Assembly (NCBI RefSeq): GCF_040581485.1
Contig: NC_090128.1
Location: 26,938,931-27,002,930, forward strand
Source of the DNA: Linepithema humile
Taxonomy: Eukaryota > Arthropoda > Insecta > Hymenoptera > Formicidae
DNA length: 64,000 nt
Reading direction: 5' to 3'
A model generated the notes under the pieces. That model was not told the DNA's origin, ran no database searches, and saw nothing but the letters and a program-made list of their open reading frames with translations. The translations under genes and the position numbers were made by a program. Positions 39,687 to 53,452 of the stretch are shown piece by piece (the first letter of the stretch is position 1; every line of letters begins with the position of its first letter).

Positions 39687-42150
39687 TCAGTTATATCTTT
39701 CCGGCAGACAATAATGTTGGCGGCAATAATAATTCTCGCCATCTTCCTTGTGACACAACGTTCCATCTGGAAAGTATGGGTCAATATTAAAGTCGATTAT
39801 TTCCAAGCGTGGTGCGTAAAGAGATGAATTTTCTAATCGGCAGTGGATAGTACAGGCCTTCCATGGTTTTTCGACATCATGAAGAACCCGCCATTTTGAC
39901 TCTACATCGAATTCAAACATCAAGTCCAAATTATACATTATTGCGAAAAAGTTCAATTTCATGCACTTTTTCTCAACATTTAATTCGATCTTTTTGCGTT
40001 CCTCAGTACAGAGTAACGAATCATCGCACAGAACCACATCGTAATATGGCCCTTCACAACTCGCCGTTATGTTATTTCCATGTTTGCAAGAACGTCGTCT
40101 GACTTTTACGCCTTTAGATGCCTGCGTGCAACTACTTTGACAGGTGCCTTCTTTCCATTCACTCCAAATATAATCTTCACAATACTTGAAAATGTATGGC
40201 GGTTCGAGAACGGGCACGCATTCTCCTCCGCGACATTCCTTCCCTAATGCGCAATGAGTACCTAAAAAAATGAGATTAATTGAACTACAAGTTAATTGAG
40301 AGATCAGTAGAAAGATACATACCTTCCAACGCCGGTCCGGTAAAATTATACTCATTTTTGTGAGGCATTTCGCATTGTAAGGATTTACATATATCAAGCA
40401 ATGAAACTACGTTTGCATCTTTGTCGCGAAAAAATATTTCGCATTGAGCTTTGGCGGTCCATTCCCTTCCGGGTAAATCGTGATAACGCGAATGGTCATA
40501 GACGTCTTTCGATCTCGTATGATTTCCAAGACACTTTGGTGTAGTCCAGAGTTCTTCAGCTGTATAACGACTACACTCGGACCATGTCATATGGCCTACA
40601 CGTCCCATGCGAGGGCTCATAATACCTTTGTCATAACCACACAGTAATGAATCGTGTCGCATTTCTAAACTTTGGAACAAATAAGTTATTAATTTTGATA
40701 ATATGCTTTACCTTGCATTATTTATTCTTAATATTATTATATTACAATTTTATTAATAATTAACATACTGAACATTTGAAAAAACAAATCTCTTAAGAAG
40801 GTTCTTTATTTTCTACTTTTAATTCATACAATTGGACAAATTTTTATAAAACATGTTATTCATGTTTACTTTATTTGTAAAACTATTACAAACTTACACA
40901 TGGCCGATCTCATGAGCAGCAGTGAAAGATGATGTAAAACCTGATGTCACACTATTTGCAACACCGAATTCGACTATCGCACACGATTCATTTGATTTGC
41001 ACACACCACCGAGAAAGGATCTTCCTGCGACAGAAATGCACGTGCCATAAATGTTTACTCTGGTTAGATAAAGACCAATGTCCCAGTGATGCGGATCATT
41101 GTTGTCCGAAGGATTGCGAGTTTTCGCGTATTTGCAAAACGTTTTGCGCAGTTTATCACTGTTACCATCAAGGACTGGCAAATTTGATGGTTGTTTATCC
41201 AAGATTTCGATATGTACCAACAAAATATCGATGGAAACACCCAAACTAGGATGATGGAACATAGCTTGAACATTATTCACATACGCTAATATCATCATGC
41301 GCAACTTTTCTTCATCTTTGTCCAGAAAAGGCATGAACGTACGATGTGCGGCTTCGTCGAAGAACACAGCCAGTTTTACAGTTAATTTTTTTTGCGTGTC
41401 TTGCGCATGACGTTGCTTTCGTTTAAAATTATCGAATTTACGAAAACTTGAATCAGCAAATAATTGCAATGATCGTTTAATTAAGTGAGGTTTGCCAAAT
41501 GATATATTTATCTCTTCTTTAACGCAATGATCGTCGATTGAGGTCAAAGATGCAAAGTCATCCCGCAAAGGTCTAATTTCCAATGTTTCATCTTTCAGAA
41601 AAACGTGTCCTTCCTGCTTTGAATATACATTAATGGTCTTGCGTGTCATGCTTAAATTTACAACAAAAAATTTGAGAATAAAATTAAAAATTATTAGTTT
41701 TTTATATGGTATCACTAACCCATCCATGTTCTTGACAAAAGTTTATGGCCGCTGTGCTGATATGATCTTTGTGAAAATAATGGCAAGGATCAGATGCGTA
41801 TAATTGCGGAATGAGTTCGTCCGTGATGCTTTTAGCGTCACGTTTCCATGCTTTAAACTTGGAGGATACAATCTGGTTGTTTCTACACAGGTTTAATTGA
41901 ACTTGTTTTCCAAAAATTTTCAGAGTTAGTGGTATCTGCAAATTGAATGGCAATGAATGAAAGAGTTGATAATTCTTGAATTATATTTTGCACACAGCGC
42001 AATGAATAAAGCGGTACAATAAATCGCACGTACTTCTTTTGCAATTGTCGAATTCCATGACGGAAATAATATTCTTTCGATATCTTGCTCGATATATGCG
42101 TACGTTTCATTTAACAAAAATATTAACACCAATTTCAATATGAGAAACAT
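39687..42150 (-). CDS. ADAMTS-like secreted metalloprotease, copy 5 (656 aa), altered zinc motif
   Basis: Exons: 42150-42034, 41935-41720, 41613-40898, 40669-40323 and 40261-39687. All frames are open and all splice sites usable (exon 2 donor is GTTAGT, others GTCAGT). The zinc motif reads HEIGHVLEMRHD: the invariant Gly is Glu (codon 40665-40663), while the three His and the catalytic Glu remain. CGYDKG replaces CDYDKG nearby. The propeptide ends FKRKQR. Exon 3 has an additional Cys (YGTCISVAG). The protein ends PERYN, four residues shorter than most. AATAAA lies at 39524-39519. Activity may be reduced or lost; secretion and folding elements are intact. Confidence 0.92.
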
Positions 42151-42312
42151 ATTGTTTTCTGCGTTTTTTAATTTTAGTACTTAAAAATGTTTTATTAATG
42201 TTTTTTTATATTTAAATACTTATTACATACATACGCTATAATGCTCTCATGTTCGTTGATTATCTGATCGCGTACAAACACATACTGGTATCTGCGTTTA
42301 CGAATATCATTC

Positions 42313-42341
42313 GTGTCGTGTGACGCTTATTGTGTATATAC
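42313..42341 (-). promoter_or_regulatory. Copy 5 core promoter
   Basis: GTATATAC (TATATA at 42340-42335) on the minus strand with a one-mismatch inverted repeat (GCGTCACACGACAC). Confidence 0.55.
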
Positions 42342-42354
42342 TTTCTATGCTACA

Positions 42355-42463
42355 TATACAGGATGTCCTTATAAAATGTATACACATACACAAGTTATTG
42401 TCTGTACATTTTGTTAAAATGTATCGTAAGAAATGTATATTCATATTATAGAGACACCTTGTT
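42355..42463. repeat. Spacer palindrome, copy 5/6 spacer
   Basis: TACAGGATGTCCTTATAAAA and the more diverged right arm TTATAGAGACACCTTG. Confidence 0.55.
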
Positions 42464-43358
42464 TATTCGTACTTTTCTTTTTGGTTCTTTTTGAATTGTA
42501 TATTTTACATATGACACTTGTAATAACGTGAGAATTAAGACAAATGTGTTGTGAACTATGATTGATATGTAAAATAAATAACATTATTCTCAAATATTTT
42601 GAACAATATTCACAAACATTTAAAAAAATATAATTAATAGCAATAGAAAGTGTTGGACATAACATTGCGAGCACAATTTAGCCTTATAAATATTAAATAG
42701 GTTAAAAAAAAAAAAAAAAATTGATCACTGATCAACCTAAGTAGCAAATATATTGAAATTTTCACGTTTCTCTTTCTGACGTCCCCGTTACTGCCGCATT
42801 TGATTAATAAGCTCATAAATTCAGTGAATAAGTAACAATTTGTACTAAATAAGTTTCAATATTTTCTTACTTTTGGAATGAAATTTTCTTCATCCTTTCG
42901 TTCATTAATCTATATAAGTGTCTATATAATATAATGAAACATTAGTAGATTATTAAAGTACATAACACAGTAAATGAGTTATCGTTCTCTTTTATTCTCT
43001 CGACACATTATCTCATACGGAATAAAAATATCTCTACTTTACTCAGATATTTATTCTCGTTTTGTAAACATATTAAATGTAACCTGTTACTGTTTAGTCA
43101 TTTTTTATGTTTGCATTATTTCTAGCTGACAGAATTAGCTTTAGTTGCAAATAATTCCATATAATTCTTGATCCATTTGTCTTTATTAACTAAGGTGTGG
43201 ATGATATGCAAAACAAATGTTAATAATGATAGATTGACCGATCAAATATTCGGAGCCAAACAAATTGAAAAACTATTCTAAATTGCGTCACGCGCATAAT
43301 TTCATGATTTCATGATTATCTTTCTTCTCAATTCTCGTTCACACATGTGAATGATTTC

Positions 43359-45840
43359 TTAACCATTATAACTGTAGTTTTCCGGCAAACAATAATGTTG
43401 GCGGCAGTAATAATTCTCACCGTCTTTCTGGTGACACCACGTTCCATCTGGAAAGTATGGGTCAATATTCAAGTCGATCATTTCCAAGCGTGGTGCGTAG
43501 AGAGTAGATGAATTTTTTTGTCGGCAGTGTATAGTACAGGCCTTCCATGGTTTCTCGACATCATGAAGAACCCGCCATTCTGACTCTACATCGAATTCAA
43601 TCATCAAATCCACATTGTACATTGTTGTTAAAAAGTGCAAATGCATGCACTTTTCCTCAATATTTAATTCGATCCTTTTTCGTTCCTTAGTACAGAGTAA
43701 CGAATCATCGCACAGAACCACGTCGTAATATGGCCCTTCACAACTCGCCGTTCTGCGACTTCCATGCTTGCAAGAACGTCGTCTGACTTTTACGCCTTTA
43801 GATGCCCGCGTGCAACTACTTTGACAGGTGCCTTCTTTCCATTCACTCCAGATATAATCTTCACAATACTTGAAAATGTATGGCGGTTCGAGAACGGGCA
43901 CGCATTCTCCTCCGCGACATTCCTTCCCTAATGCGCAATGAGTTCCTAAAAAAATGAGATTAATTAAACTATAAGTTAATTGAGAGATCAGTAAGAAGGT
44001 ACATACCTTCCAACGCCGGTCCCGTAAAGTAATACTCATTTTTGTGAGGCGCTTTGCATTGTAAAGATTTACATATATCAAGCAACGAGACTACGTTTGC
44101 ATCCTTGTCGCGAAAATATATTTCGCATTGAGCTTTGGCGGTCCATTCCCTTCCGGGTAAATCGTGATAACGCGAATGGTCATAGACGTCTATCGATTTC
44201 GTATAATCTCCAAGACACTTTGGTGTAGTCCAGAGTTCTTCAGCTGTATAACGACTACACTCGGACCATGTTATATGGCCTACACGTCCCATGCGAGGCC
44301 TCATAATGCCTTTGCCATTGTCACACAGTATTGAATCGTGATGCATTCCTAAACTTTGGAACAAGTAAGTTATTAATTTTGGTAATATGCTTTACCTTGC
44401 ATTATCTATTCTTAATATTATTATATTACAATTTTATTAATAATTAACACATTAAACATTTAAAAGAACAAATATCTTAAGAAGGTTCTTTATTTTTTAC
44501 TTTTAATTCATACAATTGGACAAATTTTTATAAAACATGTTATTCATATGTTTACTTTATTTGTAAAACTATTACAAACTTACACATGGCCGATCTCATG
44601 AGCAGCAACGAAAGATGATGTAAAACCTGCTGCCACACTATTTTCAACACCAAATTCTACTATCGCACACGATTCATTTGATTTGCACACACCACCGATG
44701 AAGGATCTTCCTGCAGTAGCATGGCTCGTGCTATAAATGTTTACTCCGGTTAGATAAAGACCAATGTCCCAGTGATGCGGATCATTTTTGTCCGAAGGAT
44801 TGCGAGTTTTTGCGAATTTGCAGAACGCTTCGCGCAGTTTATCACTGTTACCGTCAAAAACTGGCAAATTTGACGGTTGTTTATCCAAGATTTCTAAATG
44901 TACCAACGATATATCGATAGAAACACCCAAACTAGGATGATGGAACATAGCTTGAACATTATTCACATACGCTAATATCATCATGAGCAACTTTTCTTCA
45001 TTTTTGTCTAGAAAAGGCATGAACATACTATGTGCGGCTTCGTCGAAGAACACAGCCAGTTTTACAGTTAATTTTTTTTGCGTATTTCGTACATGACGTC
45101 GCTTTATTTTAAAATTATCAAATTTACGAAAACTTGAATCAGCAGATAAATGCCATGTTCTTTTAATTAAATGAAGTTTGCCAAATGATATATTTGTCTC
45201 TTCTTTAACGCAAAAATCGTCGATTGAGATAAAAAACGCAGAGTCATTCCGCAAAGGTCTAATTTCTAATGTTTCATCTTTCAGAAAAACGTGTCCTTCC
45301 TGCTTTGAAAAATATACATTAATGGTCTTGCGTGTCATACTTATATTTACAACAAATAAAATTTGAGATTAAAATTAAAAACGAAAGTGTTTCATACGGT
45401 ATCACTGACCCATCCATATTGTTGACAAAAGTTTATGGCCGCTGTGCTGATATGATCTTCGTGAAAATAATAGCAAGGATCAGATGCGTATAATTGCGGA
45501 ATAAGTTCTTTCGTGATGCTTTTTGCATCATGTTTCCATACTTTAGACTTGGACGATATAATTTGGTCGTCTCTATGCAAGTTTAATTGAATTTGTTTTC
45601 CAAAAATTTTCAGAGTTAGTGGTATCTGCAAATTGAATGATAATGAATAAAAGATTTGATAATTCTTGAATTATATTTTGGACACAGCGCAATGAATAAA
45701 GCGGTACAGTAAATCGCACGTACTTCCTTTGCGATTGTCGAATTCCATGACGGCAGCAATATTCTTTCGATATTTTGTTCGATATATGCGTACGTTTTAT
45801 TTAACAAAAATATTAACACCAATTTCAAGATAAGAAACAT
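43359..45840 (-). CDS. ADAMTS-like secreted metalloprotease, copy 6 (660 aa)
   Basis: Exons: 45840-45724, 45625-45410, 45299-44584, 44353-44007 and 43945-43359. The zinc site is HEIGHVLGMHHD and the Met-turn region CDNGKGIMRPRMG, with Arg where others have Ser or Thr. It groups with copies 5, 7 and 8 in the signal peptide (LVLIFLL) and in exon 5 (ASKGVKVRRRSCKHGS). The propeptide Cys is in DDFCVKE. Exon 3 uses a CAG acceptor, while copies 1-4 and 8 use TAG. AATAAA lies at 43187-43182. Confidence 0.92.
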
Positions 45841-46012
45841 GTTGTTTTTTGCGTTTTTTAATTTTAGTTCTTAAAAATGTTTTATTAATGTCTTTTTATA
45901 TTTAATTATTTATTACATACATACGCTATAAGTCTCTCATATTCGTTGATCATCGGATCAAATATAAATACATACTGGTATCTGGGTTTGTAGGAAGAGG
46001 AACATAACTCGT

Positions 46013-46038
46013 GTCGTGTGACATTTATTGTATATATA
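46013..46038 (-). promoter_or_regulatory. Copy 6 core promoter
   Basis: TATATATA at 46038-46031 with ATGTCACACGACAC next to it on the minus strand. Confidence 0.55.
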
Positions 46039-46052
46039 CCTTCTATGCAACA

Positions 46053-46158
46053 TATACAGGATGTCTTTATAAAATGTATACACATTATCAAGTTATCGTC
46101 CATTTTGATAAAATTTATAGGAATAAAATATATATACATTTTATAAGGACCCTATGTA
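46053..46158. repeat. Spacer palindrome, copy 6/7 spacer
   Basis: ATACAGGATGTCTTTATAAA and TTTTATAAGGACCCTATG arms. Confidence 0.6.
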
Positions 46159-47061
46159 TACGTATTTTTCTTTTCGGTTCTGAATTGCATATTTTACATA
46201 TGAAACTTGCAATAACGCAAGAAGAAAAAAAATGCGTTATGAATTATGATAGATATGTAAAATATGTATAATTATTATTAAATATTTTGAACAATATTCA
46301 CAAACATTTAAAAAATTTTATAAACATTTAAAAAGTTATAATTAATGACAATTTTAGAATGTGTAGAACATAACATTGGGAGCACAATTTTGCCTTATAA
46401 ATATTAAAGATATTTAAAAAAAAAAAATCTGATCACTGATTTACTGATTAACTTAAGTAGCAAAGATATTGAAATTCAACCATTTCTGACGATCCCGTTA
46501 CTGCCGTATTCGGCCAACGGGCACATAAATTCAGTGAATAATTCAGTGAACAATTTGTATTAAATAAGTATGAACATTTTCTTATTGTCGGAATGAAATA
46601 TTCTTCATTTTTTCGTTTATTCATTTATATAAGTCTCTATATAGCATAATGAAACATTGGTGGACTATTAAAGTACATAACATAGTGAGAGAGACGTATC
46701 GTTCTCGTTCATTTTCTTAACACAATATATCATACGGAATAGAAATATCTCTACTATATTTATTTTCGCATTTGATAAACATATTAAATATTACCTATTA
46801 CTTTTTTGTTATTTTTTTTATGTTTGCAATATTTTTAATCGACGGAATTAATTTTAGTTGCAGAAAATTTGATATAATTCTTAGTCCACTTGTCTTTATT
46901 AAGTAAGATGTGAATGATATGCAAAACAGATGTTAATAACGACAGATTGATCGATCGAATATTCAATGCCAAACGAATTGAAGAACTATTCTAAGTTGAG
47001 TTACGCGCATTTCATGATTTTCTTTTTTCTCGATTCCCGTTCACACATCAATAATTTCATA

Positions 47062-49579
47062 TCAGTTATATCTTTCCGGCAGACAATAATGTTGGCGGCA
47101 GTAATAATTCTTGCCGTCTTTCTTGTGACACCACGTTCCATCTGGAAAGTATGGGTCCATATTAAAGTCGATCATTTCAAAGCGTGGTGCGTAGAGAGTA
47201 GATGAATTTTTGAGTCGGCAGTGTATAATACAGGCCTTCCATGGTTTCTCGACATCATAAATAGCCTGCCATTTTGACTCTTTATCTAATTCAAACATAA
47301 AGTTCAAAGTGTTGCGAAACATTGTTGCGAAAAAGTTCAATTGCTTGCACTTTTCTTGAATATATAATTCGATCCCTTTGCGTTCCTCAGTACAAAGTAA
47401 CGAATCATCGCATAGAACCACGTCGTAATATGGCCCTTTGCAACTCGCTGTTATGTTACTTCCATGTTTGCAAGAACGTCGTTTGACTTTTACGCCTTTA
47501 GATTTCATCAAGCAACTACTTTGACAGGCACCTTCTTTCCAGTCACCCCAGTTATTATCTTCACCATACTTAAAAATGTATAGCGGTTTGAGAACGGGCA
47601 CGCATTCTCCTCCGCGACATTCTTTCCCTAATGCGCAATGAGTTCCTAGAAAAATGAGATTAATTGAACTATAAATTAATTGAAATATCAGTAAAAAAGT
47701 ACATACCTTCCAAAGGCGGTCCTGTAAAGTAATACCCATTTTCGTGAAGCGTTTCGCATTGTAAAGATTTACATATATCAAGCAACGAGGCTACGTTTGC
47801 ATCTTTGTCGCGAAAATATATTTCGCATTGAGCTTTGGCGGTCCATTTTCTTCCGGGTAAATCGTAATAACGCGAATGGTCATAAACGTCTTTCGATTTC
47901 GTATAACTTTTAAGACACTTTGGTGTAGTCCAGAGTTTTTCAGCTGTAAAACGACTACACCAGGTCCATGTCATATGGCCTACGTGTCCCATGCGAGGGC
48001 TCATAATGCCTTTGACACCATTATCACACAGTATTGAATCATGTTGCATTCCTAAGCTTTGGAACAAATAAGTTATTAATTTTGATAATGCGCTAATTAC
48101 GTTGCATTGTTTATTCTTAACATTATTATATTACAAATTTATTAATAATTAACAAACTTAATAATTAATAAACATAATAACACTTAATAATTAATAAACA
48201 TTTAAAAGCACAAATTTCTAAAGAAGTTTCTTTAAATTTTACTTTTAATTCATACAATTGAACAAATTTTCATAAAACATGTTATTCATGTTTACTTTAT
48301 TTGTAAAACTATTACAAACTTACACATGGCCAATCTCATGAGCAGCAATGAAAGATGATGTAAAACCCGATGACAGCCTATGTGCAATACCAAATTCTGC
48401 TATCGCACACGATTCATTTGATTTGCACACACCACCGATGAAGGATCTTCCTGCAATAGCATGGCTCATGCCATAAATGTTTACTCCGGTTAGATAAAGA
48501 CCAATGTCCCAGTGATGTGGATTGTTATGATCCGGAGGATTGCGAGCTTCCGCGAATTTGCAGAAAGCTTCGCGTAGTTTATCACTGTCACCGTCAAAAA
48601 CTGGTAAATTCGACGGTTGTTTATCCAAGATTTCCAAATGTACCAACGATAAATCGATAGAAACTCCCAAACTAGGATGATGGAACATAGCTTGAATATT
48701 ATTCACATATGCTAATATCATCATGCGTAACTTTTTTTCATCTTCGTCCAGAAAAGGCATAAACGTACGATATGCGGCTTCGTCGAAAAACACAGCCAGC
48801 TTTATAGTTAATTTTTTTTGCGTACTTGACACATAACGTCGCTTTTGTTTAAAATTATCGAATTTACGAAAACTTGAATCAGCAGATATTTGCAACGATC
48901 GTTTAATTAAGTGAGGTTTGGCAAATGATATATTAATTTCTTCTTTAACGCCAAGATCGTCGATTGAGGTCAAAGACGCAAAGTCATCCCGCAAAGGTCT
49001 AATTTTCAATGTTTCATCTTTCAGAAAAACGTGTCCTTTCTGCTTTAAAAAATATACATTAATGGTTTTGCGTGTCATGCTTATATATACAACAAAAAAT
49101 TTGAGAATAAAATTAAAAATTATTAGTTTTTTATATGGTATCACTGACCCATCCATGTTCTTGACAAAAGTTTATGGCCGCTGTGTTGATATGATCTTTG
49201 TGAAAATAATGGCAAGGATCAGATGCGTATAATTGCGGAATAAATTTTTCTGTTATGCTTTTTGCGTCACGTGTCCATGCTTTGAACTTGGAGGATACAA
49301 TCTGGTCGTTTTTACGCAGGTTTGATTGAACTTGTTTTCCAAAAATTTTCAGAGTTAGTGGTATCTGCAAATTGAATGGCAATGAATAAAAGACTCGATA
49401 ATTCTTGAATTATATTTTGGACACAGCACAATGAATAAAGCGGTACAGTAAATCGCACGTACTTCCTTTGCGATTGTCGAATTCCATGACGGCAGTAATA
49501 CTTTTTCGATATCTTGCTCGATATATGCGTACGTTTCATTTAACAAAAATATTAACACCAATTTCAATATGAGAAACAT
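47062..49579 (-). CDS. ADAMTS-like secreted metalloprotease, copy 7 (660 aa), propeptide Cys lost
   Basis: Exons: 49579-49463, 49364-49149, 49039-48324, 48056-47707 and 47645-47062. The zinc site is HEIGHVLGMQHD, followed by CDNGVKGIMSPRMG, which has one residue more than the other copies between the zinc ligand and the Met-turn. DDLGVKE replaces DDLCVKE in the propeptide (codon 48952-48950). In this family a propeptide Cys can keep the zinc latent, so activation may differ; which Cys does this here is inference. The first part of exon 5 (VLKPLYIFKYGEDNNWGDW) is shared only with copy 0. It ends PERYN like copy 5. AATAAA lies at 46900-46895. Confidence 0.92.
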
Positions 49580-49742
49580 ATTGTTTTCTGTGTTTTTCAA
49601 TTTTAGTATTTAAAAATGTTTTATTAATGTCTTTTTATATTTAAATACTTATTACATACGTACGCTATAATGCTCTTATATTCGTTGATCATCTGATCGG
49701 GTATAAACACATACTGGTATCTGGGTTTAGGAATATCACTCG

Positions 49743-49769
49743 TGTCGTGTGACACTTATTGTATATATA
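49743..49769 (-). promoter_or_regulatory. Copy 7 core promoter
   Basis: TATATATA at 49769-49762 and an intact GTGTCACACGACAC inverted repeat on the minus strand. Confidence 0.6.
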
Positions 49770-49784
49770 CCTTCTATGCTACAT

Positions 49785-49892
49785 ATACAGGATGTCCTTA
49801 TAAAATGTACACATTAACAAGTTATCGTCTGTCCATTTTGTTAAAATATATGAGAATAAAATATATATACATTTTATAGGGACGCTCTATGT
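49785..49892. repeat. Spacer palindrome, copy 7/8 spacer
   Basis: ACAGGATGTCCTTATAAAAT and TTTTATAGGGACGCTCTATG arms. Confidence 0.6.
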
Positions 49893-50777
49893 ATTCGTAT
49901 TTTTCTTTTCGGTTCTGAATTGCATATTTTACATATGATACTTGCAATAACGTTAGAAGTAAGATAAATGCGTTATGAATTATGATTGATATGTAACATA
50001 TGTAAAATTATTATTAAATATTTTGAACAATATTCACAAACATTTGAAAAATTATAATTAATGACATTTGTAGAAAGTGTAAAACATAACATTGGGAGCA
50101 CAATTTTGCCTTATAAATATTAAAGATATTTAAAAAAAGACAACTGATTACTGATTTATTGATTAACTTAAGTGGCAAATATATTGAAATTCACCCGTTT
50201 CTCTTTCTCTGACGACTCCGTTACTGCCGCGTTCGGCTAACGGGCACTTAAATTCAGTGAAGTCACAATTTTCGCCAAATAAGTATGAATATTTTCTTAT
50301 TTTGGGAATAAAATTTTTTTTATTTTTTCGTTTATTCATGTATATAAATCTCTTTATAACATAATGAAACATTGGCAAACTATTAAAGTACATAACATAG
50401 TCAATAACGGTGTCGTTCTCGTTTATTCTTTCGACACAATATCTCATACGGAATAGAAATACCTCTACTCTACTCAGCTACTCATTTTTGCATGTGGTAA
50501 ACATATTAAATATTACCTATTACTTTTTGTTATTTTTTTAATGTTTTTATTATTTTTAATCGACGGAATTAATTTTAATTGCCGAAAATTTGATATAATT
50601 CTTGGTCTATTTGTCTTAATTAAATAAGATGTGGATGATATGCTAAACAGATGTTAATAAGGACAGATTGACCGATCGAAAATTCGGTGCCAAACAAATT
50701 GTCGAACTATTCTAAAATGATTTAGGCGCGGTTCATGATTTTTCTTTCGATTCTCATACACACACGTCAATGATTTT

Positions 50778-53251
50778 TTAATAATTATAGCTTTCCGGCA
50801 GACAATAATGTTGGCGGCAGTAATAATCTTCGCCATGTTCCTTGTGACACCACATTCCATCTGGAAAGTATGGGTCCATATTAATGCCGATCATTTCAAC
50901 GCGTAGTGAGTAGAGAGTAAATGAATCTTTTAGTCGGCAGTGTACAGTACAGGCCTTCCATGGCTTCTCGACATCATGAGCGGCCTGCCATCCTGGCTTC
51001 ATTTCTAATTCAAACGGCAATTCCATTTTGATTGATATTGCGAAAAGATTGAATTGCGTGCATTTTGTTGCAGTATATAAATGGATCTTTTTACGTTTCT
51101 CCGTGCAGAGTAACGAATCATCGCACAGAACCACGTCGTAATATGGCCCTTCACAACTCGCCGTTCTGCGACTTCCATGCTTGCAAGAACGTCGTTTGAT
51201 TTTTACGCCTTTAGATTCTTCCAAACAACTACTCTGACAGGTGCCTTCTTTCCATTCACACCAGTTATCATCTTCACAATACTCGAGCGTGTATGGCAGT
51301 TCGAGAAGAGGCACGCATTCTCCTCCGCGACATTCCTTCCCGAGTACGCAATAAGTTCCTAAAAAAATGATATTTATTGAACTTTAATGTCGTTAATTGA
51401 GAAATCAATAAGAAGGTACATACCTTCCAACGCCGGTCCCGTAAAGTAATACCCATTTTTGTGAGGCGATTCGCATTGTAAGGATTTGCATATATCAAGC
51501 AACGAGACTACGTTTGCATCCTTGTCGCGAAAATATATTTCGCATTGAGCTTTGGCAGTCCATTCTCTTCCGGGTAAATCGTGATATCTCGAATGGTCCA
51601 AGTCGTCTTTTGATGTCGTATGATCTGCAAGACACTTTGGTGTAGTCCAGAGTTTTTCAGCTGTATTACGACTACACTCGGACCATGTCATATGGCCTAC
51701 GGGTCCCAGGCCAGGAGTCATAATGTATTTGAATTTTTCACACGGTATTGAATCGTGTTGCATTCCTAAGCTTTGGGACAAATAAATTATTTATCGTGAT
51801 TATAATATTTGCATTGTTTATTCCAAATATTTTTATATTGCAAATCTATTAATAATTAACATACTGAACTATTAATAGGACAAATTTCTTAAAAAGTTTT
51901 TTTATTTTTTACTTTTAATTTATACAATTGAATAAATTTTTTTGAAACATATTATTCATGTTTAATTTATTTCTAAAATTATTATAAACTTACACATGGC
52001 CGATCTCATGAGCAGCAGCGAGAGATGATATAAAACCCGATGTCACACTACCTACAATACCGAATTCGACTATCGCACACGATTTATTTGATTTGCACAC
52101 ACCACTGATGAAGGATTTTCCTGCGACAGCTTGACTCGTGCCATAAACGTTTACTCCGGTTATGTAAAGACCAATGTCCCAGTGATGCGGATCATTGTCG
52201 TCCGGAGGATTGCGAGTTTTTGCGAATTCGCAGAATGCTTCGCTCAGTTTCACAACGTCACCGCCAAAATCTGGCAAATTTGAGGGTTGTTTATCCAAGA
52301 ATTCCAAATGTACCAACGAAATATCGATAGAGACACCCAAACTAGGATGATGGAACATAGCTTGAATATTATTCACATACGCTAATATCATCATGCGCAA
52401 CTTTTTTTCATCTTTGTCCAGAAAAGGCATGAACGTACGATATGCGGCTTCGTCGACGAACACAGCTAGTTCTATAGTTAATTTTTTTTGCGTATTTCGT
52501 ACATGACGTCGCTTTATTTTAAAATTATCGTATTTACGAAAACTTGAATCAGCAGATAAATGCATTGTTCTTTTAATTAAATGAGGTTTGCCAATTGATA
52601 TATTTGTCTCTTCTTTAACGCAAAGATCGTCGATTGAGGTCAAAGACGCAAAGTCATCCCGCAAAGGTCTAATTTCCAATGTTTCGTCTTTCAGAAAAAC
52701 GAATCCTTCCTACTTTGAAAAATATACATTAATGATCACGCGTGTTATGCTTATATTTACAACAAAGAAAATTTGAGATTAAAATTAAAAATTATTAGTT
52801 TTTCATATGATATCACTGACCCATCCATATTCTTGACAAAAGTTTATGGCCGCTGTGCTGATATGATCATTGTGAAAATAATGGCAAGGATCAGATGCGT
52901 ATAATTGCGGAATAAGTTCTTCCGTGATGCTTTTTGCGTCATGTTTCCATACTTTAAACTTGGACGATACAATCTGATCGTTTCTACGCAGGTTTAATTG
53001 AATTTGTTTTTCAAAAATTTTCAGAGTTAGTGGTATCTGCAAATTGAATAGCAATGAATAAAAAGCTTGATAATTCTCGAATAATATTGTGGACACTGCG
53101 CAATGAATAAAGCGGTACCGTAAATAGCACGTACTTCCTTTGCGCTTGTCGAATTCAATGCCGGCAGCAATATTCTTTCGATATCTTGCTCGATATATGC
53201 GTGCGTTTTATTTAATAAAAATATTAATACCAATTTTAATATGAGAATCAT
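50778..53251 (-). CDS. ADAMTS-like secreted metalloprotease, copy 8 (658 aa)
   Basis: Exons: 53251-53135, 53036-52821, 52709-51994, 51770-51424 and 51358-50778. The zinc site is HEIGHVLGMQHD, but the segment after it is the most divergent of the array (SIPCEKFKYIMTPGLG); the Met-turn Met is kept. The signal peptide begins MILILKL, and the first mature-side Trp (PAWNS elsewhere) is Leu (PALNS). The middle of exon 5 is the probable donor or recipient of the copy 4 tract. Its TATA box has decayed to CACATATACA and its poly(A) site to AATTAA, so expression may be weaker although the frame is open throughout. Confidence 0.9.
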
Positions 53252-53452
53252 GTTGTTTCTTGCGTTTTTGAATTTTAGTACTTGAAAATGTTTTATTAAC
53301 GTCTTTTTATATATTAAATTTCTTATTATATACATACGTTATAAAACTCTCGTTGTATCAATTGATCACGTCCAAACACATACTGGTATTTGTGTTTAGG
53401 AATATCACTCGTGTCGTGTGACACTTATTGTATATGTGCCTTCTGTGCTACA

